A stretch of 53,615 bases of DNA from CAYZIC01 sp964478335. GTDB lineage: Bacteria > Verrucomicrobiota > Kiritimatiellia > RFP12 > DVOR01. A program made the position numbers and the translations under genes. Positions 8,467 through 14,375 of this stretch are shown piece by piece (within the stretch, counting starts at the first letter, position 1; every line of letters starts with the position of its first letter). The DNA is taken from assembly GCA_964478335.1 (NCBI GenBank), contig CAYZIC010000008.1:1-53615 (forward strand), given 5' to 3'. The notes beneath the pieces were generated by a model. It worked only from the letters and a program-made list of their open reading frames with translations, ran no database searches and had not been told where the DNA came from.

Positions 8467-9090
8467 ATGCTGAATGATATCATTACGCCCGTGACTAAAA
8501 TCCAAGCCCTCAAGACACGGGATGATGCCGTGTGGCGTGATTTTGTGGCGATTTACCATGAGCCTCTGTTGGAGTATGCGACAAATAAAGCTCGTGCGTT
8601 TAACCTCCCCTGCGCCGATGCGGAAGACTGCGTGCAGCATGTCTATGATAAATTAGCACAGGGAAACCTTGTCTACAAGGATAATGTGAGATTTCGGTCA
8701 ATCCTAATGTCGAGCGTTAAAAATGCTCTCTGCGATTGTTATCGCAAGCGTCAAACGCTCACCAGCCACGCTAAGACCATTGCCGAGCATGATGCGAGCA
8801 TCCATTCAAGCAATTGTGCCACAATGCAAGAAGAGTCCGATGAGCAGCTCCTCGCCTTGCGAATCCGTGAAAATGCCGCTCAGCTGGTTTTGTCCCAAGT
8901 CTCACCCCGTAATGCCGAGATCTTTCAGCGCTGCGTCGTCGATCAAGAACGCCACGCCCAGGTCGCACAAAGCCTAGGCCTTACGACCAACCATGTCGAC
9001 AAGATCCTCTTTGACATCAAGGCCAAGGCCAAAAAAGTCCTCGCCCAGATCGCCAACCACTACACCCTATCAGCCCAAGCCAATGATTAA
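8467..9090 (+). CDS. RNA polymerase sigma factor, ECF-like
   Basis: 207 residues from the ATG at 8467, chosen because TGGAG lies 6 nt upstream; upstream in-frame codons would fall in the promoter. Region 2 is visible as WRDFVAIYHEPLLEYATNKA ... ADAEDCVQHVYDKLA, with the DAEDxxQxV core that binds RNA polymerase and melts the -10, followed by FRSILMSSVKNALCDCYRK (region 2.4). A helix-turn-helix region 4 lies at SPRNAEIFQRCVVDQERHAQVAQSLGL. It is an ECF-type sigma with a linker of about 50 residues, resembling the planctomycete/PVC ECF groups that are coupled to Ser/Thr kinases. Its stop overlaps the start of the kinase gene by 8 nt, so the two are translationally coupled. Target promoters are unknown. 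Confidence 0.8.
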   Translation: MLNDIITPVTKIQALKTRDDAVWRDFVAIYHEPLLEYATNKARAFNLPCADAEDCVQHVYDKLAQGNLVYKDNVRFRSILMSSVKNALCDCYRKRQTLTSHAKTIAEHDASIHSSNCATMQEESDEQLLALRIRENAAQLVLSQVSPRNAEIFQRCVVDQERHAQVAQSLGLTTNHVDKILFDIKAKAKKVLAQIANHYTLSAQAND

Positions 9091-9964
9091 TCAAGCAGAC
9101 TCGATCACCTTTGACACATCGCTCATACAATCTCTCGCGAGAGAGCATGCGATGCGTTACTCCCTGCAGGCAGGCGAGAGCATTGACCACTATCAAATCC
9201 TCAATCCCATTGGCATTGGTGCCGCAGGCGAAGTCTACCGCGTCCAAGATACCCTGCTCAATCGCACCGTCTCCCTCAAGCTATCCCGCCGTACCGATGC
9301 CCGCAGCGAAAAGGCCTTTCGCCAAGAGATCGAGATGCTCGCCACCATCACCCATCCCAACATCATCACCGTACTCGCTGCGGGTGTTTGGCAAGATCGC
9401 CCCTATTTCATTACAGAATGCCTCACCCCACTTCCCCAAGATCCAGATGCCGAAACCGCCCTCCAATGGATCCTCGCCATCTGCAGTGCCATCGAGACCC
9501 TCGTCGCCAAAGGCATCATTCACCGCGACATCAAGCCCAATAATATCCTCTGGCGCCCAGAAACCCAAACCCCCATCCTAATCGACTTTGGTGTCGCCAT
9601 TTACGCCAACCAAGCCCAAGACTACGGCGCAGGTACGCTTAACTATTCCGCCCCAGAACAATTCCTCCAAGAAGCCACCCCCATCTCTGACATCTACGCC
9701 ATCGGTAAGCTCATCCAAGCCCTCATCCCCAAAAACACCTACCTCGCCACCCCCTGGAAAGAGATCCTCCTCAAAACCCTCTCCACAGACCCCAATCTCC
9801 GTTATGCCGCCGTACCCGACCTCGTCAAAGACCTCGTTCACTGCGCCAAATCATATCGCGAACAACGCGCCAAAGCCCGCCGCCACAAGATTTACCGCAT
9901 CCTCATCACCATTTACACCCTCCTGCTCCTCGCCTCCCACCTCGTGGAAGCCCTCAGCAAGTAG
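9083..9964 (+). CDS. Ser/Thr protein kinase with C-terminal membrane anchor
   Basis: 293 residues. The ATG at 9083 overlaps the sigma-factor stop (ATGATTAA). Hanks-type kinase: glycine loop GIGAAGEVYRV near 44-54, ATP-lysine in VSLKLS near 66, catalytic loop HRDIKPNN at about 147-154, DFG near 168, and SAPEQF activation-segment end near 190. All catalytic residues are intact. A single hydrophobic helix near residues 264-284 (YRILITIYTLLLLASHLVEAL) anchors the C-terminus; no extracellular sensor domain follows. Coupling with an ECF sigma suggests kinase control of sigma activity, as known for ECF groups in planctomycetes, which is inference here. A zinc-ribbon TM2 protein follows 9 nt downstream. 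Confidence 0.9.
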   Translation: MINQADSITFDTSLIQSLAREHAMRYSLQAGESIDHYQILNPIGIGAAGEVYRVQDTLLNRTVSLKLSRRTDARSEKAFRQEIEMLATITHPNIITVLAAGVWQDRPYFITECLTPLPQDPDAETALQWILAICSAIETLVAKGIIHRDIKPNNILWRPETQTPILIDFGVAIYANQAQDYGAGTLNYSAPEQFLQEATPISDIYAIGKLIQALIPKNTYLATPWKEILLKTLSTDPNLRYAAVPDLVKDLVHCAKSYREQRAKARRHKIYRILITIYTLLLLASHLVEALSK

Positions 9965-9973
9965 CCCCGCATC

Positions 9974-10282
9974 ATGTATTGCCCCCGCTGCGCACACCCC
10001 ATCCCCGACACCACCTATCTTTGCCCCATCTGCGGCGCATTGACACCCCACTACGACCACATCAATCCACCCCAAAAGCGAAAAAGCTTTGATGTCACCG
10101 TCCTACTCGCCCTCACACTAGGCGCCTTTGGCATCCATCGATACTATACAAGAAATTACCTCATCGCCACCATTGAGCTCCTCACCCTTGGCGGCCTAGG
10201 CATCCTCTATAGTCTCGACCTCCTGCTCCTCCTCACCCACCTCTACCGCGACGGCAACAACCAGACACTCGACAGGGCGTAG
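9974..10282 (+). CDS. Zinc-ribbon TM2-domain membrane protein
   Basis: 102 residues. The N-terminal zinc ribbon has CPRC...CPIC (residues 3-6 and 17-20), followed by a short linker and a TM2 domain: two membrane helices near 40-58 and 62-88, with the family's GAFGIHRYYTRNY turn (usual pattern GxxGxHRFYxG). It is the third gene of the sigma-kinase operon, 9 nt after the kinase stop, and could be a kinase substrate or membrane partner. Zinc ribbon fused to a membrane domain recurs in the genes at 10995, 11615 and 14376. Confidence 0.85.
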   Translation: MYCPRCAHPIPDTTYLCPICGALTPHYDHINPPQKRKSFDVTVLLALTLGAFGIHRYYTRNYLIATIELLTLGGLGILYSLDLLLLLTHLYRDGNNQTLDRA

Positions 10283-10662
10283 GGCTCGCTACGCTCGCCC
10301 GCAGCAAGCATCAAGCATAGGGCTCGCTCACGCTCACGCAACAGGCATCAGGCATTAAGAGGCTCAAATAAGCAGGGTGTGGTAAATAAGCGGAGCATGA
10401 GGCAAGGCCTCATCACTAGCCCTCGAACTCGAACTAGATGACGCAGTCATCTCGCCCTCCACTAGCACTAGCACTATCAACTAACACTAGGAGGCGGCCT
10501 CCTTAAAGCGGCACCGCAGGTGCCCTAAAGCGGTCGGCTTGCCGACCTTACAGCGGCGACGCAGTCGCCCACATTTCGCAAAAGATTTCTTGTAAGATTT
10601 CCCTACGAGACACGTCATTATAGATGAGACACGTGCTCAAGCACCTTTTTCGAAGATTAGAC
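10283..10662. repeat. Intergenic space with palindrome array A
   Basis: Non-coding. 10283-10390 holds words such as GGGCTCGCTACGCTCGCCC and GCAAGCATCAAGCATAG. 10397-10569 is a set of hairpins described separately. 10570-10662 leads into the promoter of RNA-1, with a small palindrome-like GTGCTCAAGCAC near 10633-10644. Confidence 0.7.
10397..10569. repeat. Palindrome array A (six hairpins)
   Basis: Six perfect short inverted repeats: ATGAGGC-AAG-GCCTCAT (10397-10413), AGATGAC-GCA-GTCATCT (10436-10452), AGGAGGC-G-GCCTCCT (10489-10503), GGCACC-GCA-GGTGCC (10510-10524), GGTCGGC-TT-GCCGACC (10532-10547) and GGCGAC-GCA-GTCGCC (10555-10569). The last four have centres at 10496, 10517, 10539.5 and 10562, a spacing of 21-22.5 bp. 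Arms differ in sequence but keep 6-7 bp length and tiny loops, often GCA. Not CRISPR: there is no constant repeat and no spacer. Confidence 0.8.
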
Positions 10663-10691
10663 TTGCGTTTTGGTGACGAACTTGCTATAGT
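10663..10691 (+). promoter_or_regulatory. Sigma-70-like promoter of RNA-1
   Basis: -35 TTGCGT at 10663-10668, 17-bp spacer, -10 TATAGT at 10686-10691; transcription start expected near 10698. The upstream word TTAGACTTGC is nearly repeated before the RNA-2 promoter. Confidence 0.8.
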
Positions 10692-10697
10692 ATGGGC

Positions 10698-10905
10698 GTC
10701 AAATGGGGAGAGAGTCCTTTTAATGGATAATCGTAACCTACACCAATTTACTGCAAAGTAAAACTATCGTTCTAGTGAAAACGGCCAAACTTTCGACTAA
10801 ACGGACGACAGGATTACGGGACACCCATCTATTTTGGGCGTCCTGTCTGTCTTCGTTTAAGGCGCTTGGCCGTGCCTCACTAGAGGATCGGCAGGGCGCT
10901 TTTTT
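10698..10905 (+). ncRNA. RNA-1: structured leader RNA with terminator (candidate riboswitch/attenuator)
   Basis: About 208 nt, homologous to 14093-14287. Helices: P2 TTTAC/GTAAA (10747-10751, 10758-10762); P3 CTAGTGA-AA-ACGGCC (10772-10786) with GGCCGT-GCC-TCACTAG (10868-10883); P4 AACGGA-c-GACAG (10800-10811) with CTGTCTTCGTT (10847-10857); P5 ACGGGACACCCA (10816-10827) with TGGGCGTCCTGT (10835-10846). The 3' end can instead form a terminator: GCGC (10862-10865) with GCGC (10896-10899), GCCG with CGGC, and CCTC (10875-10878) with GAGG (10883-10886), then six T at 10900-10905. P3 and the terminator share bases 10868-10883 and exclude each other. It lies 90 nt upstream of a zinc-ribbon membrane protein gene. 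I do not recognise it as tmRNA, SRP, RNase P or any riboswitch class I know. Confidence 0.8.
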
Positions 10906-10994
10906 ATACCTATACGCCCCACCGGTCTACATCAAGCGCATTGGCGCGCGCGATGTCATCAACCAACAATTAAGGTATAAAAGGAGAACGCCCA

Positions 10995-11498
10995 ATGTTC
11001 TGTCCAACCTGTGGATCACAAGTCCCCGATCAAACGAAGTTTTGCCCCCAGTGCGGCAAATCCTGTGACGCACCCGCGTCCGCCCCCACCACCACTACCG
11101 CAGCCCCTGCAGAGCCAGCGGCATGCACCACCGCTGCCACCGCATGTGCGACACCAGCCGTGGTTAATGCCACCTATGGACAAGGCTTCCCCGCCGACTT
11201 CATTACCGCAATCAAGACCTGCTTCTCCAAGTATGTCTGCGTAAAAGGTCGTGCTTCAAGACCCGAGTTCTGGTACTTCTCGCTCTTCACACTGCTTGTC
11301 GCACCTCCCTGCGCCATCATTCCCCCGCTTATTTTAGGCGTGCAGATCCCCTGCGTCGTGGCTGGTGTGCGCCGTTTGCATGACATCGGTAAATCTGGCT
11401 GGTTCATGCTGCTCGCCCCCGTTCCGTTTGCACAGTTGTACCTCTTGTACCTTTTGTTCCAAGAAAGCAACCCCGCAAAGAACGAATTTGACGTTTAG
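10995..11498 (+). CDS. Zinc-ribbon DUF805 membrane protein
   Basis: 167 residues. AAAAGGAG lies just upstream of the ATG. The N-terminal zinc ribbon reads CPTCGSQVPDQTKFCPQCG (residues 3-21), followed by an Ala/Thr/Pro-rich linker of about 35 residues. The C-terminal domain is DUF805-like: AIKTCFSKYVCVKGRASRPEFWYFSLF, then membrane segments and GVRRLHDIGKSGWFMLL, the family signature. There are about three membrane helices. The function of DUF805 is unknown. It is the first gene after RNA-1, so its expression is probably set by the RNA-1 terminator. A terminator follows the stop. Confidence 0.88.
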   Translation: MFCPTCGSQVPDQTKFCPQCGKSCDAPASAPTTTTAAPAEPAACTTAATACATPAVVNATYGQGFPADFITAIKTCFSKYVCVKGRASRPEFWYFSLFTLLVAPPCAIIPPLILGVQIPCVVAGVRRLHDIGKSGWFMLLAPVPFAQLYLLYLLFQESNPAKNEFDV

Positions 11499-11503
11499 GC
11501 ATC

Positions 11504-11546
11504 CAGGCCACCCAAGGAGTAATCCCCCTCGGGTGGCCTGCCCTTT
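11504..11546 (+). terminator. Intrinsic terminator after DUF805 gene
   Basis: Perfect 10-bp stem CAGGCCACCC (11504-11513) / GGGTGGCCTG (11531-11540) then CCCTTTTG. The loop contains an AAGGAGT that is not followed by a start codon. Confidence 0.8.
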
Positions 11547-11614
11547 TGATTATTCCCACTAACCACGTTAGCCCCATAACAGGTAACCTGTGATGCTAGA
11601 GGAGGTTTGCGATT

Positions 11615-12457
11615 ATGAAATGTGCCAACTGCCATCGTTCCTTACAAGCCACGCACCAATTTTGCCCCCAGTGTGGCACCCCCACCACTCTCCCCCCCAA
11701 GGCTAAAGACCTTGATGATGACGATGATGCCGAAAATGACATTGACGATCGTGACGACGACGATTGCGATGACGACGACGGTGTAGAATTAGCCACCATC
11801 GCCCAAGACCGCCACGACTTCCTGATCAAAGTCCTCCTGCACGTCGGAGGAGCAATCGGTGCCTTCACCATCCTCGAAATGTGCCTCATGCAATCACGAG
11901 GCATTCTACGCTTTGCCAACAACCTCGCCAATGGGTGGGGAGTTGTGCTCCTCGCCTTTATCGGCGTCTCCTGGCTCGCCGACCACTGGGCCAGATCCCA
12001 AAGCTCACGCGAGCTCCAATATGCAGGCCTCGGCCTCTACGTCGTTGCCGAAGCCATCCTCTTCGTCCCCCTGCTACTCGTCGCCCAAGCCTATGCCCCA
12101 GGCGCAATCCCACAAGCAGCAATCATGACTATCGGCCTTGTCAGCGCAATTGGATGGTTCGTTTACCAGAGCAAAAAACGCTTCGACTGGATGGGCAACC
12201 TCCTAAAAGCCGCAGGCGTCCTCACCGGAGCAATCGTCATTGGCGCAATCATCTTTGGCATTAATCTCGGCTTCTTCTTCTCCATCGCCATGATCGCCCT
12301 AGCCGGCGGCTCGCTAGTTTACCAGCTCGACGCCGTCTTACACGATTACGACGACGACCAATACGTCGCAGCCGCTCTGGGACTATTCTCATCGATCATG
12401 CTGCTCTTTTGGTATCTCCTGCGCATCCTCATTTCACTCGCAAGAAATGACGACTAG
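11615..12457 (+). CDS. Zinc-ribbon multi-pass membrane protein with Asp-rich linker
   Basis: 280 residues. AGAGGAGG sits 11 nt before the ATG. Zinc ribbon CANCHRSLQATHQFCPQCG (residues 3-21), then a strongly acidic linker (DDDDD, DDRDDDDCDDDD, about residues 32-56), then roughly seven hydrophobic segments from residue 70 to the end, rich in Ala, Gly, Ile and Leu (for example FTILEMCLMQS, WGVVLLAFIGVSWLA, GAIVIGAIIFGINLGFFFSIAMIALAGGS). I do not recognise the membrane domain. The Asp run could bind Ca2+ or other cations, or act as a charged spacer. It is on the same strand as the DUF805 gene but separated by a terminator. Confidence 0.7.
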   Translation: MKCANCHRSLQATHQFCPQCGTPTTLPPKAKDLDDDDDAENDIDDRDDDDCDDDDGVELATIAQDRHDFLIKVLLHVGGAIGAFTILEMCLMQSRGILRFANNLANGWGVVLLAFIGVSWLADHWARSQSSRELQYAGLGLYVVAEAILFVPLLLVAQAYAPGAIPQAAIMTIGLVSAIGWFVYQSKKRFDWMGNLLKAAGVLTGAIVIGAIIFGINLGFFFSIAMIALAGGSLVYQLDAVLHDYDDDQYVAAALGLFSSIMLLFWYLLRILISLARNDD

Positions 12458-12552
12458 CCAGCCCAACCATTTACGAGACCATGCAGCGGTCACGCACTAC
12501 CCCTGTATAGCCTCCAACCAATCAACTAGTGCGAGTTTTAAGGAGTAATCAC

Positions 12553-12879
12553 ATGAAATCATTCCCCACACTACGATCCATTACCAGTGCAATCGCCATC
12601 GTTGCAGCTTGCACCACCCTCACCCTCACCACCGGTTGTGGAGACGGCACCGAAGACACCGTCAAAGGGCTCGTCGAAGAAATCTGCGCCGAGCAAGGCG
12701 TCAAGCTCGAATGCACCGAGCTCCTCAAAGTTAAAGAAATCGGCGACGAAAAGTATGCCGCCAAAGCCCAAGTTGTCACAGCAGACGGCTCGACAGCCAT
12801 CGGCGACATCACTTATGAGATTATCGGTGATAACGTTCAAGTTTTCGTTGATGCAGATAGCTTCACCGAGATGAAGTAA
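12553..12879 (+). CDS. Small secreted lipoprotein
   Basis: 108 residues from the ATG at 12553, which follows AAGGAG by 8 nt. Signal peptide MKSFPTLRSITSAIAIVAAC with a later lipobox-like TLTTGC, so the mature protein probably starts at the Cys near residue 28 (GCGDGTEDTV). The mature part, about 80 residues, has two more Cys (EEICAEQG, LECTEL) and a pattern of alternating strands (AKAQVVTADGSTAIGDITYEIIGDNVQVFV), suggesting a small beta-rich domain. It resembles short lipoproteins in which the domain measures or binds something at the envelope, but no family is recognised. A terminator follows. Confidence 0.75.
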   Translation: MKSFPTLRSITSAIAIVAACTTLTLTTGCGDGTEDTVKGLVEEICAEQGVKLECTELLKVKEIGDEKYAAKAQVVTADGSTAIGDITYEIIGDNVQVFVDADSFTEMK

Positions 12880-12901
12880 TCATCCAGATGATTGACCCCC
12901 C

Positions 12902-12937
12902 AAATCCCAGCGATCCCACCGATCTGCTGGGATTTTT
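12902..12937 (+). terminator. Intrinsic terminator after lipoprotein gene
   Basis: Stem AAATCCCAGC (12902-12911) / GCTGGGATTT (12926-12935) with a following T run. Confidence 0.9.
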
Positions 12938-13373
12938 TATATCCCCCTAGCCCCATCCACCCCCCACGGTGGGAGCTGGGATTTGGGGTTTGGGATTTGG
13001 GAGGCTCGCTGCGCTTGCGGGACTGCCAGGGATTTTAACACAGAGACGGGGAGGCGCAGAGAGAGCACGAGCGCCTGCGGCGGGCGGTCAGCGTGAGGAC
13101 TGCCAGATTATCTCCCGCAGAGGAGCGGAGAGCGCAGAGAGGGGGGCTAGCCCAGGGACCCGCGTTTAAGAATAAACGCATCAATATACAAAAAACGCAA
13201 ACAGCCATCCGCAGGCGCTCGAGGATTTTGGGAGTTAGAGTTTGGGGGACCTCCACAAGCGACCAGCGGGAGCGCACTAAGGCCACAGGCCGCTATCAGT
13301 GACCATATCCCAAATCCCATATCCCAAATTCAAGCGGCGCAGCCGCAATCAGGCCTAGCGCAGCCGCCTCCCC

Positions 13374-13639
13374 GAGAGTCACCTGACCCTCGCACCACCC
13401 TTAGCTGACTTTTGCGCCAAAGTCAGCTGACCCCCGCATCGAGAGTCAGCTGACCCTCAAATCGCCCATTAGCTGACCCTCGACAGCTTCCTTATACAAG
13501 GAAGCAACCCTTCCCTATACAAGGAGCACCCACTTCCCTCGCAGGGAAGAGCACGTTCCCTCACAGGGAGACTATCCTTCCCTGCCAAGGAAGCCGATGC
13601 TCCCTGAGAGGGAAGCACACGCTCCTTATATAAGGAAGC
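13374..13639. repeat. Palindrome array B: 12 units at about 22.5-bp period
   Basis: Centres at 13382.5, 13404.5, 13426.5, 13449.5, 13472.5, 13495.5, 13518.5, 13541, 13563, 13585, 13607.5 and 13630. Units 1-5 are built on the palindrome GTCAGCTGAC (full form GAGAGTCAGCTGACCCTC in unit 4). Units 6-12 are built on TTCCCT-n-AGGGAA (for example GCTTCCTTATACAAGGAAGC at 13486-13505 and CTTCCCTCGCAGGGAAG at 13533-13549). Linkers between units are not conserved. Two further GC palindromes (GCGGC-GCA-GCCGC at 13334-13346 and one centred at 13359.5) may extend it leftwards. No open frame fits the 22-23-bp period. Confidence 0.9.
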
Positions 13640-13766
13640 GCACAAAGGTCAGCAGTCTTTTAGGGTGCCCCACAGCAGACTCCCAGGTGAGAGACAGCAA
13701 GCATGGTGCTCGCAGCCACAGCTCCCGCCGCTAATCGCAGAGCCCCACCACCTCCGCTCGTAGGCT

Positions 13767-13857
13767 GGCGAGCACTGCTCGCCCTGCAGAGGCTTGTTGA
13801 GTTCCGGTCTGTTTAGGTTAGACTGGTCGGGGGTATGGGGTGGGAGGCGACCCTCGC
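13767..13857. repeat. Dispersed repeat R91, copy 1
   Basis: About 91 bp, inverted relative to 23385-23475, with only about three differences by eye. It contains the palindrome GCGAGCACTGCTCGC at one end and the word GGTCGGGGGTATGGGGTG. No coding potential. Confidence 0.85.
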
Positions 13858-14057
13858 CGCAGGCGCCCATCTTTCACGCTGCAATAGCCCCGCGCTCTCT
13901 GCCTCTCCGCGGGAGATAATCTGGCAGACCTGCGCTACCCACCGCAGTACTCCCAACTCCAACTCCCTAGCGGAGCAGCCGTTCCATACTTTTATCAAAC
14001 CATGCCCCAAAACACATAAAAAGGTAAAAAAAAGTCGGCTTGAACTATAAAATAGAC

Positions 14058-14086
14058 TTGCTTAAATCGGTCAAGTTTGGTATATT
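14058..14086 (+). promoter_or_regulatory. Sigma-70-like promoter of RNA-2
   Basis: -35 TTGCTT at 14058-14063, 17-bp spacer, -10 TATATT at 14081-14086; start expected near 14093 at an ATCAAATGGGGAGAG block, close to CAAATGGGGAGAG at the RNA-1 start. Confidence 0.8.
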
Positions 14087-14092
14087 AATCTC

Positions 14093-14287
14093 ATCAAATG
14101 GGGAGAGTATTTAAGATACTCATAACCTACAAACAGTTTTACACAAAGTGAAACTATCGTTCTAGTGAAAACGACCAATTTAACCGACGGACGACAGCTT
14201 TACAGGGTGCCATATTTGGTGCTCTGTCTGTCTTCGTCAAGGGCGCTTGGTCGTGCCTCACTAGGAGGCAGGCAGAGCGCTTTTTTT
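14093..14287 (+). ncRNA. RNA-2: structured leader RNA with terminator, homologue of RNA-1
   Basis: About 195 nt. Helices: P1 GAGTAT/ATACTC (14105-14110, 14116-14121); P2 GTTTTAC/GTGAAAC (14136-14142, 14148-14154); P3 CTAGTGA-AA-ACGACC (14162-14176) with GGTCGT-GCC-TCACTAG (14249-14264); P4 GACGGA-c-GACAG (14186-14197) with CTGTCTTCGTC (14228-14238); P5 ACAGGGTGCC (14202-14211) with GGTGCTCTGT (14218-14227). Terminator: TGCCTC (14254-14259) / GAGGCA (14265-14270), closed by GCGC / GCGC and followed by seven T. Against RNA-1, P3 shows G-C to A-U, P4 shows A-U to G-C, and P5 is almost wholly different in sequence yet still paired. It lies 88 nt before the ATG of the 528-residue zinc-ribbon protein. 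Confidence 0.82.
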
Positions 14288-14375
14288 ATGCCCAGTCGCA
14301 CTACTTGCCTCAATCAATGGTGTTGACCGTATTATGTCATCAAGCAACAAGCAAGGCACAAAAGAGGAAATCAAA

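Larger units (their letters stand above)
12938..14057. repeat. 1.1-kb non-coding stretch packed with repeats
   Basis: No credible gene. In order: repeated TGGGATTTGGG words (12970-13005); a block with CAGAGAGCGCAGAG-type words (13038-13145), part of which (CTGCCAGATTATCTCCCGC onward, from 13099) recurs at 18332-18361 and inverted at 13890-13933; ATCCCAAATCCCATATCCC near 13304; palindrome array B (13374-13639); and one half of a 91-bp inverted dispersed repeat (13767-13857). The density of self-complementary sequence is the highest in the window. Confidence 0.75.

Noticed and set aside
10698..10905. tmRNA, 6S RNA, SRP RNA or RNase P RNA
   Set aside because: No tRNA-like ends or tag frame, no long single hairpin with central bubble, no SRP GGAAG/GNRA domain and no GAGGAAAGUCC-type P RNA core; the presence of two copies each before a gene also argues for a cis element.
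10775..11068. 97-residue open frame across RNA-1
   Set aside because: It runs through the paired RNA and its terminator, has no ribosome site and overlaps the DUF805 gene.
13374..13639. CRISPR array
   Set aside because: Units are palindromes with varying arms and only a few bases of linker; there is no constant direct repeat, no 30-40 bp spacer and no cas gene.
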